NCBI RefSeq assembly: GCF_029379315.1
Contig: NZ_JAQYWQ010000032.1
Coordinates: forward strand, 1 to 58,322
Length of the DNA: 58,322 nt
Source: Nostoc sp. S13
GTDB taxonomy: Bacteria; Cyanobacteriota; Cyanobacteriia; Cyanobacteriales; Nostocaceae
Direction: 5' to 3'
Below are positions 8,512 through 18,747 of this stretch, in pieces; positions within the stretch are counted from its first letter, which is position 1, and every line of letters starts with the position of its first letter. The notes beneath the pieces are model-generated. The model searched no databases, was not told where the DNA came from, and saw only the letters and a list, made by a program, of their open reading frames with translations. The position numbers and the translations under genes were made by a program.

Positions 8512-8704
8512 AAAGAAGGGCGACTAGAAGCATTGGAATCTCGCCTGCATTAGAGAAAATCGGTTTGACGCGAAAAAAAGACCTATGGCTATCTTCAGTT
8601 AATGTCAGAGTATTTGTAGTCAACTTTCGCCGTTCTGCCAACAATTCACGGCAGAGTTTGCGCCAGTCATTAGGAGTTAACTTTGTCCCATCCTCTCTTG
8701 GGGA
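8512..8704 (-). pseudogene. Possible remnant of a protein-coding gene
   Basis: An in-frame stretch of about 64 codons without a start reads as natural-looking protein (for example LTPNDWRKLCRELL and SFFRVKPIF) and ends in TAG at about 8512. The family is not recognised, and an open stretch of this length can occur by chance. It fills the spacer between the oxygenase gene and the end of the CheA gene. Confidence 0.25.
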
Positions 8705-8816
8705 CGGCTGTAGTCAATTTGAGTTTATGTAGATATCTGTATAGCCGCGACTTCTAGTTACTAAGGCACCTACAACAATATCAGAAACCTAATCATGAAT
8801 TAACAATTATCAATTT

Positions 8817-11800
8817 TTAATTAGACGCGTTCTTTCCTACTACAGGATGAATTATTTCCTCCAGCGTTTGGAGTAATTCTTGCTCGTTGTAAGGTTTAGA
8901 AAAATAAGCCCGCGCACCCAATTGCATCGCCAGTTGCCGATGTTTATTGCTACTACGAGAAGTCAGCATAGCAACTGGGATATTTTTTGTATCAACGTCT
9001 GAATTTATCTTACCTAAAAAGCCATAACCATCTAGGCGAGGCATTTCAATATCGCAAATTACTGCCTCAACTCTCAATCCACTATGGAGCTTTTCTAAGG
9101 CATCTTGACCGTCTTTAGCTTGTTCTACTTGATACCCTCCTTTTTCAAGAGTTAGGGCCAAAAAGCGGCGAACATTAATCGAGTCATCTACGATCAAAAT
9201 TGTGCCTTTCTGCTTAACAGATGCTGCTGATATTTTGTCTTCATCAAATATGAGAAACGGTGTCTTTAACCTTGCCGATGGTAATTGAGTGCCTTTGGGA
9301 CTTTGCCGATTCGTAGCAATCGAATACAGCAACTCATTGATATTAACTAGTGGCACTACTCGACCATCACCGAGAATTGTGCAGTTGCTGAAACCTTCAG
9401 GTAGAGGAATATTTCCCTCGACTTGGCGAATAGCAACTTCTTGTTCACCCCAGCAACGGTCTATTTGGATTGCTACTGGCTGATTATTACCTTTGACTAA
9501 TAACACGCTGCTAGTATTAATTGCTGGCGGTGTTTCCAATTCTGGGCTATCGTAGCGCAGGCAATTAAACTCTAAATAAGGAGTCAGGCGAATCAGTGGC
9601 AGCATGGTTCCTTGCCAATTTAGAACTTCGCTACCTGCCATTTGGAAAACTTGATCATTTTGGAGTAAAGATATTTCTGAAATCACATCTGTGGGAAATG
9701 CCAATACCATTTTGTTAATTTCTACTAGCAGAACTCGGGCAACAGAAAGTGTAAACGGTACTGATAGGGTGAAAGTAGTACCAACTCCTGGCTCCGTATC
9801 AACTTTGACATCTCCTCGAATCAGTTTAAGGTTATTGCGAACTACATCCATACCGACACCGCGACCAGATAATGCTGTCACTTGTTCGGAGGTAGTAAAA
9901 CCTGGTTCAAAAATTAGTGATAACAGTTCTTCATCACTAGCATTAGCAAGTAGAGAAGCATCCAATCCCATAGCTAGGGCGCGGATACGAATTTTTTCCA
10001 GAGAAATACCCCAACCATCATCACGTATGGTAATTAGGGTGCGATTACTGCGATGGATAGCTTTAATTTCAATTAATCCTTGTTCTGGTTTACCCAAAAG
10101 GCGGCGGGTGGCTGAATCTTCGATACCATGATCGAAGGCATTCCTTAACAGGTGCATTAAAGGTTCGTTTAAAGCTTCCAAAATGGTGCGTTCAATTAAA
10201 GTGTTGCCACCTTCAATTTTTAACTGTACATTTTTCCCATATTCCACATTTAGGTCGCGTAAAGCTCTAGGAAAACGTTCGATTAAATCGGACAGAGGCC
10301 GCATCCAAATATGATTTAGTTTGGTCTGTAACTGTTTCGATGTTTTGTTTAGTTTCCGAGCAATTTGGTCTGTATCATCTACACTTAGTTGCACATCAGT
10401 TGTGATTTCCTGTACCTGAACAATGGTTTCCATAACTTCCTGCGATCGCAGGTTTAATTCGTTATAACGAGCCATTTTTAAGGCATCAAATTCTCTGTTT
10501 TTACCTGGCGTTTGGTGGCCATTTTCAGCTTGCGACCGCACCTCAGCAGACATGGCAGCTTGAGGAGAAGTTTTCTTGTAGGCTGTACGTAGTTCCTGGT
10601 TTTCTCGGTCGAGAACTTGGACTCGCTGGTTGAGGTTACGAACGAGTTTACGTAATTTTTCTAGTTGCGAGTTTAAGCCATTCCTCTGAACAATCAGTTC
10701 GCCAAATAAATCATTAATTTGCTCTAGTTGTTTGCTCGGAACTCGAACGGTATTTTCATGAATCTCCCGCTCTTTCCCAACGCCAACTGGCTCTGCTTTA
10801 CTTTCGCTAAATCTGGTATCTATAGGATTATTTTCTTTAGCAAATATTGTATTTTCCTCGGTGACATTGACAGTATTTACGTTATCTGTAAATTCTGTAT
10901 CCACAAATGTAAAATTAGCAGCAATTGCTTCATCTTTAGTCCAAATTTCTGGAGTGATTTTTGGTTGCCAAACAGATGTTGACGCTACTTCTGTATCTGT
11001 GGCGATAAGTTGTGGTATTACTTCTGCTTGTAATCGTGGCTGAGATTGTGTATAATTACTCAAATCAATTTCTGTAGGCAAGTTATCTAGTTGATTTGTT
11101 AATATCAAAGCTTGCGATCGCCGCCATGCTTGCAATGCTAACTGGGCAATTTCGGGAATGCGTTCGCTGCTCACAGTTTCCAATTGCTGCGTTATTGACT
11201 CACAAAGCTTGGTAAAAGCTGCCAATTGGAGCATTTCCCCCAAACCGCCCAATTCAGCTGCCATCATCACAACTTCTTCATGCAATCCAGGCTGTTCGCT
11301 ATCTGCCAATATAGATTCTAGACGCTGCAAACACTCTTCTACTTCTGTTCCAAATAGCAAGGGGATAACGTTTTGGCCATCTTCTGGGGATAGCATGGTT
11401 GAGGCATCCTCAGGGTTGGGGTCGCCCAAGCGATCGTGCAACTCATCAAAAATCGGGTAACAAAAAGTTTCTAACCACTGATCTTCGACAACATTTCCTT
11501 CTGCAAGCAATTCTACAATCTGACGTAGCCAATCAACTCCAGATAGCAATAAACTTTGCAACTGAGTATCAATTTCTAGAGAATTCTTTTTAGTTTTTAA
11601 AACTTTAAAGGAATCTTCCAGACGGTGAGCTAAATCACTTAGTGATCTAAATCCCATCATCCCCGCGCCACCTTTGATAGAATGAGTAGCCCGGAGCGCA
11701 GCATTAATTTTATCTAAATCGATGCGATTAGTAGTATCGATTTCCAGCAATACCCCTTCTAGAGTATTCAAGTAATCAGTTGCTTCTTCCAGAAACTGCA

Positions 11801-11849
11801 TCTGGATTTCTAATTCTTTGTCTTCTAACATAGTTTTTTCCTTAGTCAT
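8817..11849 (-). CDS. hmpE: CheA-type hybrid histidine kinase (hmpE/pilL/pixL-like)
   Basis: A 1010-residue chemotaxis-type kinase. N-terminal Hpt domain with phospho-His 56 in ATHSIKGGAG. A long linker is followed by a coiled-coil dimerisation region, then the HATPase (HLLRNAFDHGIED, IRDDGWGIS, GRGVGMDVV), a CheW-like regulatory domain and a C-terminal receiver domain with phospho-Asp 933 (CDIEMPRLDG) and conserved Lys 985 (SKPY). This is the cyanobacterial CheA plus receiver architecture. It is the last gene of the minus-strand operon that runs PatA-like, CheY, CheW, MCP, CheA. That gene order matches the Nostoc punctiforme hmp locus and Synechocystis pil/pix loci, which control type IV pilus motility. 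The symbol is by analogy. There is no cheR or cheB nearby. Confidence 0.9.
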   Translation of the reverse strand: MTKEKTMLEDKELEIQMQFLEEATDYLNTLEGVLLEIDTTNRIDLDKINAALRATHSIKGGAGMMGFRSLSDLAHRLEDSFKVLKTKKNSLEIDTQLQSLLLSGVDWLRQIVELLAEGNVVEDQWLETFCYPIFDELHDRLGDPNPEDASTMLSPEDGQNVIPLLFGTEVEECLQRLESILADSEQPGLHEEVVMMAAELGGLGEMLQLAAFTKLCESITQQLETVSSERIPEIAQLALQAWRRSQALILTNQLDNLPTEIDLSNYTQSQPRLQAEVIPQLIATDTEVASTSVWQPKITPEIWTKDEAIAANFTFVDTEFTDNVNTVNVTEENTIFAKENNPIDTRFSESKAEPVGVGKEREIHENTVRVPSKQLEQINDLFGELIVQRNGLNSQLEKLRKLVRNLNQRVQVLDRENQELRTAYKKTSPQAAMSAEVRSQAENGHQTPGKNREFDALKMARYNELNLRSQEVMETIVQVQEITTDVQLSVDDTDQIARKLNKTSKQLQTKLNHIWMRPLSDLIERFPRALRDLNVEYGKNVQLKIEGGNTLIERTILEALNEPLMHLLRNAFDHGIEDSATRRLLGKPEQGLIEIKAIHRSNRTLITIRDDGWGISLEKIRIRALAMGLDASLLANASDEELLSLIFEPGFTTSEQVTALSGRGVGMDVVRNNLKLIRGDVKVDTEPGVGTTFTLSVPFTLSVARVLLVEINKMVLAFPTDVISEISLLQNDQVFQMAGSEVLNWQGTMLPLIRLTPYLEFNCLRYDSPELETPPAINTSSVLLVKGNNQPVAIQIDRCWGEQEVAIRQVEGNIPLPEGFSNCTILGDGRVVPLVNINELLYSIATNRQSPKGTQLPSARLKTPFLIFDEDKISAASVKQKGTILIVDDSINVRRFLALTLEKGGYQVEQAKDGQDALEKLHSGLRVEAVICDIEMPRLDGYGFLGKINSDVDTKNIPVAMLTSRSSNKHRQLAMQLGARAYFSKPYNEQELLQTLEEIIHPVVGKNASN

Positions 11850-11861
11850 TGGTTATAGGTC

Positions 11862-11946
11862 ATTAGTAAAAGGACAAAGGACAAATAACAAAAGTCATTC
11901 ATCATTGGTTATTAACAAAGGACAAAGGACAAATAACAAATGACAA
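11862..11946. repeat. Short tandem repeats between the MCP and CheA genes
   Basis: Repeated units related to GGACAAATAACAAA and CATTGGTTATTA fill the roughly 100-bp spacer. This is a typical Nostoc short tandemly repeated repetitive sequence. Confidence 0.7.
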
Positions 11947-11948
11947 AC

Positions 11949-14801
11949 TTAACTAACCTTGAAAGTCTCGACAGTCTCTTGCAACTGCTGGGAAATTTCC
12001 ACAGTTTGTTGCAGAGATTCAGAAACTTGGCGAGAAGAATCGCTGGTACGCTTTGATATAGCAGCGATATCTTTCATCAATTGGCTAACACTTTGCGATG
12101 TTTCTACCTGAGATGTAGTTGCAGTGGAAATCGACTGTACTAAGGAGTCAATTTGATGGGATACATCCAAAATTTCACTCAGACTTTGTTTAGCTTCCTC
12201 CACAATCTGAGTACCTTCTACTACTTGGGTGGTTCCTATTTCCATCGCCTGCACCACTTCACTGGTTTCTCGTTGGATATTTTCAACAATTTGTTCAATT
12301 TCTTGGGTTGCTGCGGCACTGCGTACTGCTAATTCGCCGACTTCTTCAGCAACTACGGCAAAACCTTGACCTTCTTCACCCGCACGCGCTGCTTCAATAC
12401 CGGCGTTAATCGCTAATAAGTTAGTTTGAATCGCAATTTGGTTAATCAAGGAGACCACGCGGGAAATTTGTTGAGAAGATTCTCCCAAACGTTTGACTTT
12501 TTTAGCCGTTTCACCAACGGTTTCCCGCAAAGATAGGATATTTTGGACTGTCAAATCCATTGCGTGTCCACTCTTGGTGGCGGTGTGAGCAGCATGGTTG
12601 GCAATGAAAGCAGCTTTTTCGGCACTTTCAGCTACGGATTGCATGGATTGGGTCATTTTGTCAACAGCATTGAGGGTGCGGTTGATTTCGGCAGCTTGTG
12701 TGAGTGCTGACTCTGCTAAGTCGCGGATCGCTCCTTCGTTAAAGCCAATGGCAGTATTCACCTGGGTAGCAGCTTGTTTAACTTGGGTAACAATATCCCG
12801 GAGGCTTTCCACAATGGAGTTGAAAAAGTCGGCAACAGTGCCTATTTCCCCAGGAGTCACGTCTGCACGCACTGTCAAGTCGCCTCTCGCTGCACCTTCT
12901 ACATCACTGAGCAGTTCTAAAAGTTGCTGTTGCAGTGTTTCTTTTTGTTGCCGTTCGTCGTCTGAACCGATTACGCCCGGATTTCTGGATTTTTCTATCT
13001 CTTTTAATAACTTAGCTTGTTCTAATGCATAACCGATTTGAGTTGCTATCTGTTGAAACAAGTCAATTTCGGGCTGTTGCCAAACACGAGGAGTTTCGCA
13101 ATCATGAGCAATTAATAAGCTTAAAAGTTGCTCTTGGGCAAAAATCGGTACGACCAAACTAGCTTTGACAGCAAATTTTTCCAAAAGTTGGATGTAACCG
13201 TCGGCATTTTTCAAGCTTTGGTCTTGATAAATATTGGCGATGGCTTCGGCAACGGCAACAACTTTGCCGATCGCTTGCACCTGTCCATCGTGATAAATTT
13301 GTAGATAACGTTCTTGAAAATAGGGGTCGTCAATTTGCACACCGAGCATTTCCGGCCAATTACCACTTACCGATTCAGCAACGACAACGCCATCCCAAGT
13401 ATCTGTATTCAGACTATAAATAATTACGCGGTCTGTTTTTAGCGATCGCTCAACTTCCTTCACTGCTGCGTGATAAATATCTTCAGTTTTGAGACTTTTC
13501 CGAATTCGTAGGGTAATATCTGCCAGTAATTTTGCCCCTTCAACATCGAGTTCTTGTTCCTTAACTAAGACCTGCAATTGTTCGGCCATCTGGTTGATAT
13601 TTGCACTCAATAACCCTAATTCGTCTTCTCGTTCAATTTCCAGACGGGTATTAAATTTACCTTCACCTAGCTTCGCTAATGCCACACTTGCATTCAGAAT
13701 TGGCTGTGTAGTCAGTTTCGCTAACCGAGATGCGATCGCACCCACAATAAATGCTGTCAGTGCCGTACCGATGGCTATAGTCCACAATAATTGTCTTTGC
13801 GGCTCAAATACAATTGCGGTGTCTGTAGATAAAAGTACTTGCCAGTTTAAATCAGGTAAGCCATCTAACTTACTAGATGGTACGTAGCTGACTAGTTCTT
13901 GTTTTTTGTGAGTTTTAGGAACTTCTATAAAACTATCTATCTTTTTGGCTGCTAGCAGTTTAGGTAAACTAGAATACTCTCCCTTTGCCTGTTTCCCTAA
14001 AAATTCCTTTTGTGGACTCAAGAAAACTGTTCCCGAAGCATCGAGCAAATAATATTGTTGTCCATTGGCTACGTAGTTTTTGATTACTTCCTCTAAAGAT
14101 TTTACCGGCATACGTGCTTGTACCACGCCAATAGTTCGGTCTGTCCTTGTCTCTTTCACGGGTGCAGCTAGATAAATACTCACTACACCAGTATTTTTTG
14201 CTGCTTCCGGTTTGCTGATTATCGGAGCATCTTTTTGCAAAACGTCTTGAAAATAGTTACGGTCTTTTTGATTGTCCAGAGGTTCGCCTCCAGATTGCAC
14301 AATCAAGTTACCTTGGCGATTAAAAACAGCAACGCTATCATAAGCTTTGTAAGCTCCAACAACGCTATTTAGGACTGCTTGCTTTTCAGTGATACTGATA
14401 CTAACTTGGGGACTTGTCAAAAATGGCAAACTTGATATTACCATAATATCCCCGTAGCGTTCCAACATGAAACGGTTAACTTTATCACTTAAGCCAGTAG
14501 CTTCGGCTTGTTGAGATTGAGTAATTTGCTTAGTAATTGATTTATTGGCAAAGCTAAAAGCGATCGCGCCTATGCCCAATACTGGTATTGTACCGATTGC
14601 GATCGCTAAAATAGTTGCTTTCTTAACCAATCCTAGCCTTGTAAAATAGGCAATAGCCTGATTCAAAGAAGAATTATTCGCAGTTCCAGTAGTCGGCTTA
14701 ATTGGGAGCTTGGCTACAGTCCCAATCGTTTTTTGAGATGAAATCAGTGATGCTCGATTTTGAGCGCTATTATCTTGATTTGTGTTGGTTTTATTAAACA
14801 T
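11949..14801 (-). CDS. hmpD: Methyl-accepting chemotaxis protein with Cache, HAMP and GAF domains (hmpD/pilJ-like)
   Basis: A 950-residue receptor. A first membrane span at about 62-85 is followed by an extracytoplasmic Cache-type sensor (about 90-330), a second span at about 337-360 and HAMP. A GAF domain follows (about 430-600), which ends with HDCETPRVW and lacks the Cys-His pair of bilin-binding cyanobacteriochromes. A second HAMP-like segment ([15 protein letters not shown]) leads into the signalling coiled coil, with the conserved tip [19 protein letters not shown]. It feeds the CheW (14864-15361) and CheA (8817-11849) of the same operon. The Cache domain suggests a soluble ligand rather than light, but the ligand is unknown. 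Assignment to the hmp type rests on gene order and domain set. Confidence 0.88.
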   Translation of the reverse strand: MFNKTNTNQDNSAQNRASLISSQKTIGTVAKLPIKPTTGTANNSSLNQAIAYFTRLGLVKKATILAIAIGTIPVLGIGAIAFSFANKSITKQITQSQQAEATGLSDKVNRFMLERYGDIMVISSLPFLTSPQVSISITEKQAVLNSVVGAYKAYDSVAVFNRQGNLIVQSGGEPLDNQKDRNYFQDVLQKDAPIISKPEAAKNTGVVSIYLAAPVKETRTDRTIGVVQARMPVKSLEEVIKNYVANGQQYYLLDASGTVFLSPQKEFLGKQAKGEYSSLPKLLAAKKIDSFIEVPKTHKKQELVSYVPSSKLDGLPDLNWQVLLSTDTAIVFEPQRQLLWTIAIGTALTAFIVGAIASRLAKLTTQPILNASVALAKLGEGKFNTRLEIEREDELGLLSANINQMAEQLQVLVKEQELDVEGAKLLADITLRIRKSLKTEDIYHAAVKEVERSLKTDRVIIYSLNTDTWDGVVVAESVSGNWPEMLGVQIDDPYFQERYLQIYHDGQVQAIGKVVAVAEAIANIYQDQSLKNADGYIQLLEKFAVKASLVVPIFAQEQLLSLLIAHDCETPRVWQQPEIDLFQQIATQIGYALEQAKLLKEIEKSRNPGVIGSDDERQQKETLQQQLLELLSDVEGAARGDLTVRADVTPGEIGTVADFFNSIVESLRDIVTQVKQAATQVNTAIGFNEGAIRDLAESALTQAAEINRTLNAVDKMTQSMQSVAESAEKAAFIANHAAHTATKSGHAMDLTVQNILSLRETVGETAKKVKRLGESSQQISRVVSLINQIAIQTNLLAINAGIEAARAGEEGQGFAVVAEEVGELAVRSAAATQEIEQIVENIQRETSEVVQAMEIGTTQVVEGTQIVEEAKQSLSEILDVSHQIDSLVQSISTATTSQVETSQSVSQLMKDIAAISKRTSDSSRQVSESLQQTVEISQQLQETVETFKVS

Positions 14802-14863
14802 AAAAGTATTTCTCCTAAGTATGTGAATAAGAACACTAAAAATCTTTTTTTTAGTACTACACC

Positions 14864-15361
14864 CTAATCACTACGGAGAATAGAAGACTGTACAATCGTC
14901 TCTGCATCTAATACCAGTAATATTTCTTCCTGTTGCACAACGCACCCACATAAATAAGGAACTAAACTGGATGCTACTTGTCCTATAGGAGAATGAATAG
15001 AATCAGCTACGAACTTGGTTGTACCTTTTATTTCTTGCACAACCAAGCCTAACACCAAAGATTTCACTCTGATAACGATCGTATTGTACTGTCGCAGTCG
15101 ATAATCTAGAGATTCTAAATTCAGCATTCTTGGCAAATCAACTACCCAAATTATCCGACTCCGCCAATTCATTAAACCTAATATGCACGGGGACATATTA
15201 GGCATGGAGGTGATAGATTCAACAGGCACAATAATTGCTTCTTGCGTATGCCTCATCGATAAAACAGCAGTAGTCTGTTGATTTAGCTGAAACTTCAGAT
15301 AACCATCTACTAAGTTATTTTGGGTTGCTTTTGAAGAAAGAGTAACGTTTGTACTAGTCAT
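14864..15361 (-). CDS. hmpC: CheW-like coupling protein (hmpC/pilI-like)
   Basis: A 165-residue single-domain CheW. It has the SH3-like beta-barrel pattern with [20 protein letters not shown] (the strand-turn-strand that contacts CheA and MCP) and [11 protein letters not shown] at the C-terminus. It couples the receptor to the kinase in the membrane array. The ATG at 15361 is 5 bp from the stop of the CheY gene upstream, consistent with translational coupling in the operon. Confidence 0.87.
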   Translation of the reverse strand: MTSTNVTLSSKATQNNLVDGYLKFQLNQQTTAVLSMRHTQEAIIVPVESITSMPNMSPCILGLMNWRSRIIWVVDLPRMLNLESLDYRLRQYNTIVIRVKSLVLGLVVQEIKGTTKFVADSIHSPIGQVASSLVPYLCGCVVQQEEILLVLDAETIVQSSILRSD

Positions 15362-15365
15362 TGAT

Positions 15366-15743
15366 TCAAATTACCACTGATTTAATAGTACGTAGGAGAT
15401 GTTCGCGGGTGTAAGGTTTAGTTATATAGGCATCTGCACCTTGTCTCATCGCCCACAAACGGTCAATTTCCTGATTTTTGGAACTACAAATCACAATCGG
15501 CACTTTTGCAGTAATCGGATTTCTTCTCAGAGAGCGGCACAATTCAAATCCGCTCATTTCTGGCATCACTACATCAGTAACAATCACATCTGGTTTTTCT
15601 AACACAGCTTTTTCTAAAGCTTCTTTTCCACCAGAAGTTTTAATTACTTTGTAACCACTCTCTTTGAGATAATGACTCATTAATTCCAATTCACTGGGAG
15701 AATCTTCTACAATCATAATTGTGCCAAGCAAAGTCAGGCTCAC
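15366..15743 (-). CDS. hmpB: CheY-like single-domain response regulator (hmpB/pilH-like)
   Basis: A 125-residue receiver domain with acidic pocket (VEDS), phospho-Asp 57 (VTDVVMPEMSG), the Ser/Thr site at ICSS and Lys 109 (ITKPY). There is no output domain, so it acts by protein contact, presumably on the type IV pilus motors. It lies between the CheW gene and the four-helix-bundle gene. A decayed paralogue is present at 54783-55004. Confidence 0.9.
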   Translation of the reverse strand: MSLTLLGTIMIVEDSPSELELMSHYLKESGYKVIKTSGGKEALEKAVLEKPDVIVTDVVMPEMSGFELCRSLRRNPITAKVPIVICSSKNQEIDRLWAMRQGADAYITKPYTREHLLRTIKSVVI

Positions 15744-15780
15744 TATTCAATCTCCTAAATAAATAAATTAAAATATTAAT

Positions 15781-15832
15781 CAGGAATCAGGAATCAGGAA
15801 TCAGAATTCTGAATTCTGAATTCTGAATTCTG
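15781..15832. repeat. Heptamer tandem repeats at the 3' end of the four-helix-bundle gene
   Basis: Tandem GGAATCA units followed by GAATTCT units. They overlap the end of the four-helix-bundle coding sequence, whose last dozen or so residues (IQNSEFRIQNS) are read from the repeat. Confidence 0.8.
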
Positions 15833-16180
15833 AATGGAATTAGCATAGCTTGTTAGTAGCTTACTAACTTCCTCAATTTTAAGTATTAATCCCGAAGTAT
15901 CTCCATATCCCAAGTCATTTGAAAGAATTAGATAATAACGACATTCTTCCAAAGAGCCTTGTGCAATATTTAAAAAACGTCCTTTATCTGCTAATCCTTT
16001 TTTCTTAAATCCTTCCGCTATATTTGCTGCTATAGAAATTGCTGCCCGTCTGAATTGAGAGGTAAGCCCATATATTTCTGATTTAGGAAAGTGAGCAGTA
16101 AATGGGTATACTAACAAAATAAATTGATGTGCTTTCTGCCAAACTATCAAGTCTTGAAATGTCTTCGCTGGCTGTCTCAT
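15794..16180 (-). CDS. Four-helix-bundle protein of the S23/23S rRNA intervening-sequence family
   Basis: 128 residues. The N-terminus (FQDLIVWQKAHQFILLVY) and the core (LTSQFRRAAISIAANIAEGF, then GSLEECRYYLIL) are diagnostic of the S23/IVS four-helix-bundle family, also related to the Avd accessory protein of diversity-generating retroelements. There is no reverse transcriptase nearby, so a retroelement role is unlikely. The gene interrupts the hmp-like operon between the PatA-like and CheY genes and is flanked on both sides by heptamer repeats. Its C-terminal tail is translated from those repeats. That suggests insertion as a small mobile unit, although transcription is in the operon direction. 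Molecular function is unknown for the free-standing family. Confidence 0.85.
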   Translation of the reverse strand: MRQPAKTFQDLIVWQKAHQFILLVYPFTAHFPKSEIYGLTSQFRRAAISIAANIAEGFKKKGLADKGRFLNIAQGSLEECRYYLILSNDLGYGDTSGLILKIEEVSKLLTSYANSIQNSEFRIQNSDS

Positions 16181-16181
16181 T

Positions 16182-16350
<169 letters not shown>

Positions 16351-16351
16351 A

Positions 16352-17419
16352 TTAACCAAGATGCTTAAAAACCATTTTTAGCAATTCTGATTGTGTAAAA
16401 GGCTTGGTCAAATATCCTGATGACCTGACTATCTTAGCTTTTGCCCTGTCGATAAATCCTGTTCTACCTGTCACCATAATAATAGGTGTATTTTTAAAAG
16501 CTGAATGTTTCCGCAATAAAGAACATAATTCGTAGCCATCTAAACTTGGCATTTCAACATCTAACAAAATCAGATCGGGCTTACTCCGAAGAATTTGCAT
16601 TAAAGCTTTTACCGGATCGTTGATCATCACAACTGAAAACGTGTTTTCATCCAAAAAGTGTTTAATAGAATTTAAAACTGTTTGGCTATCATCAATGCAG
16701 GCAATTGTATATAGTTTTTTGCCAACAGGTGGCTGAGTAATTTTATTATTCTCAGGAATATCAAAATTGATTGTTCTCAGCAATTTTTGCCCAACTTTTA
16801 TTTGTAGTTGTGGCTGAACTTGAGACGGTTGTTTTGTAGACAGAACTTGCGAACCCCCACCAGCCGGAATTGATGACTGAATATTTTGCCGATTTCGTAA
16901 CTGCTTTTGACAGTGTTCAACAAGTAACCGCAAATCTAGGTGACAGAACTTTGGTAGTTCATTCAAAGAATTTTCTGGACTGAATTCATAGCTACCTTCT
17001 TTTAAACACAGAAATGACTCCAGCACTTCTTTTGCCAATTCGTCTATCAGGCTTGCTGCCTGCACAGAGGTGATATAGTCCTGACTTACTAACCAACAAA
17101 TAGCTTGGTAATCTGCATTTGGTATTGATTGATGTTCATTCTTCGTCTCAAACATCAGCCGCATCTCCACACGAGTGGCGCTGTTGAGAGCAAAAATTTG
17201 CTGATTCAAGCGTCGCAAGTGACTGTCAAGGCGCTCAAATAGTTTATCTGAATAGGAGGCATAAGTAAGTTTACCGTCCTCTAGATAGATTGACCAAGAA
17301 ACTATCTCAGTAAATACCTTTAAGCAACCTGTAGCACGCCGACTGGTTAATTGTGCCAACAGAGATAGCGGATGTAGTTTCTGGAACAACCTGTAGCTAC
17401 CTATAGGAGTTGTGCTCAT
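16352..17419 (-). CDS. hmpA: PatA-like response regulator (hmpA/pilG-like)
   Basis: 355 residues. The N-terminal PatA-like (DUF4388-type) domain starts SYRLFQKLHPLSLL and includes RRATGCLKVF and WSIYLEDGKLTYA. The middle is alpha-helical and ends near residue 170. A C-terminal receiver has phospho-Asp 287 (LLDVEMPSLDG) and Lys in LTKPF. It is the first gene of the minus-strand chemotaxis-like operon. PatA-type proteins set heterocyst pattern or, in taxis operons, polarity of type IV pilus motility. A close paralogue is at 55062-56189. The spacer upstream (17420-18100) holds direct repeats and a possible structured element. Confidence 0.88.
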   Translation of the reverse strand: MSTTPIGSYRLFQKLHPLSLLAQLTSRRATGCLKVFTEIVSWSIYLEDGKLTYASYSDKLFERLDSHLRRLNQQIFALNSATRVEMRLMFETKNEHQSIPNADYQAICWLVSQDYITSVQAASLIDELAKEVLESFLCLKEGSYEFSPENSLNELPKFCHLDLRLLVEHCQKQLRNRQNIQSSIPAGGGSQVLSTKQPSQVQPQLQIKVGQKLLRTINFDIPENNKITQPPVGKKLYTIACIDDSQTVLNSIKHFLDENTFSVVMINDPVKALMQILRSKPDLILLDVEMPSLDGYELCSLLRKHSAFKNTPIIMVTGRTGFIDRAKAKIVRSSGYLTKPFTQSELLKMVFKHLG

Positions 17420-17683
17420 TTTGCTTTTACTTCAGCTAAATTCGATACGTGTAAGCTAAATTCGTGAAGAGTTATTCCACAATTGAAATCAAGTAAAAGG
17501 TATCAAACCTTTGTATTTTAAAATACATCAGTTTCCATGTAGCTTTGTGGTGAAACTCAACGACAGTAGCGTTATTTTTAGATGAGCAAATCTTAGTAAA
17601 TTCATAAATTGTGATTAATTTATTTACAGTTACTGAGATTTATAAACATCTTTCGAGAATAAGACATAAAAATGCCAAGAGTA

Positions 17684-17887
17684 GATGAAGCCACTTTCCA
17701 TTGAGTAACCCCGATTTGACCACAGAAATAATACTGATTTTATTGACGGTAATATATTTGAACTTCTGTATTTACACTTAAGTAAAATCTAGTTTTTAAC
17801 CAGTTAAGGACTATATGAAGCTACTTTGCTTCGAGTAACTTCAATTTGACCACAGCAATAATACTGATTTATTGACAAAAATAAATT
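17684..17887 (+). repeat. Two degenerate direct repeats of about 75 bp
   Basis: Segments 17684-17760 and 17814-17887 share most positions, including TTTGACCACAG, AATAATACTGATTT and GAGTAAC, at a spacing of 130 bp. They lie upstream of the PatA-like gene in an otherwise empty region. They may be a duplicated control region or a degraded repeat. Confidence 0.6.
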
Positions 17888-17945
17888 TATTTTTTAATAT
17901 TCATACTTAAAAGCGTAGTTGATACAGAATGTAAAACTTATCTTT

Positions 17946-18018
17946 TGTAAGGTGTTTTACCACAGAGAGTACGGCATCGAAAGCACTCGGAATAGTGCGT
18001 TAGAAAGGTAAAGCACCC
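17946..18018 (+). ncRNA. Candidate structured RNA or nested hairpin
   Basis: GGTGTTTTACC at about 17951 pairs with GGTAAAGCACC at about 18007 with one mismatch, closing a domain that contains a second perfect stem, GCACT-CGGAAT-AGTGC. No promoter or terminator is obvious, and it matches no riboswitch I recognise. It lies in the 1-kb spacer between the hmp operon and tRNA-Leu. Confidence 0.25.
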
Positions 18019-18054
18019 TACTAGGGAAATTTTAGGTTATTAAATCCATGTTTT

Positions 18055-18101
18055 TTAGAGGATATTTGTAAAGTATCAAGTTGCATAAACATCCCTCTAA
18101 G
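18055..18101. repeat. Short copy of the TTAGAGGATGTTT palindromic element
   Basis: Inverted ends TTAGAGGATATTT and AAACATCCCTCTAAG enclose only about 18 bp. Longer relatives lie at 40601-40738 and 53465-53638. Confidence 0.55.
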
Positions 18102-18243
18102 TAGGTGGGCGGAAAAATTTATCAGTACGTTCGCACAGCGTCTCGTAGAGAAGCAATCGCAATGGTTTTGACTACTTTATATTTTGTTACATAGTTAGGT
18201 TTATTTGTGGCTATCTACTTAACCGCCAAGGGCTATTTCGTTT

Positions 18244-18375
18244 ATATAGCGCTTCTCACTTAAGTACAATACAGACCTAACCCCTTCCCTACAAAGGAAG
18301 GGGAGTAAGATTCAAAGCCTCTTTCCTAAAAGGAGAGAGGTCAAACTGTGTTGCATCCAAGCAAGAACCGCTATA
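18244..18375. mobile_element. Palindromic MITE-like element with TATAGCG ends
   Basis: The ends TATAGCGCTTCT and AGAACCGCTATA are imperfect inverted repeats. Inside are two hairpins: CCCCTTCC...GGAAGGGG and CCTCTTTCC...GGAGAGAGG. The length is 132 bp, with no coding sequence. The same ends bound the nested element at 32538-32847. Confidence 0.65.
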
Positions 18376-18504
18376 TCTAAGACTATAGCTGGCTCAACAT
18401 ATTTTTACTTAGAAAATACTTAAATAGGCTGATACTATCCCTAAAGTTTTAACTCAAGTGTTAGTACCAGCCTAGATAAGGCAATTCAATTTATTTATTC
18501 AAAG

Positions 18505-18586
18505 TGCGGATGAAAGGACTTGAACCTTCACTCCTTTCGGAACTAGAACCTAAATCTAGCGCGTCTGCCAATTTCGCCACATCCGC
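18505..18586 (-). tRNA. tRNA-Leu (anticodon UAG)
   Basis: On the minus strand the 82-nt sequence starts GCGGATG and ends CATCCGCA, giving a 7-bp acceptor stem. The anticodon stem is CTAGA/TCTAG with loop TTTAGGT, so the anticodon is UAG. A long variable arm (type II tRNA) and a GGTTCAAGTCC T-arm fit leucine. The 3' CCA is not encoded. Confidence 0.95.
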
Positions 18587-18649
18587 ATCATTTTACTATT
18601 ATACCATAAGAAATTATTTATGGGAAGGGAGTGGGGAGTGGGGGAGTAA

Positions 18650-18685
18650 GAATTTTAGATTTTAGATTTTAGATTTTAGATTAAA
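18650..18685. repeat. TTTTAGA heptamer repeats
   Basis: Tandem TTTTAGA units downstream of alr. The same heptamer recurs at 28264-28335, 36630-36690 and 40738-40768. Confidence 0.75.
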
Positions 18686-18747
18686 GAATTGAAATTTAAT
18701 CCAAAATCGTCAATCCAAAATCCAAAATTGAATTGCCCCATGCCCAA

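Noticed and set aside
13020..13500. Bilin-binding cyanobacteriochrome GAF in the MCP
   Set aside because: The GAF domain has Cys in HDCETPRVW but no Cys-His pair, so a photoreceptor role (PixJ type) is not supported.
15794..16180. Avd accessory gene of a diversity-generating retroelement
   Set aside because: The four-helix-bundle fold is shared, but there is no reverse transcriptase, template repeat or variable repeat near it.
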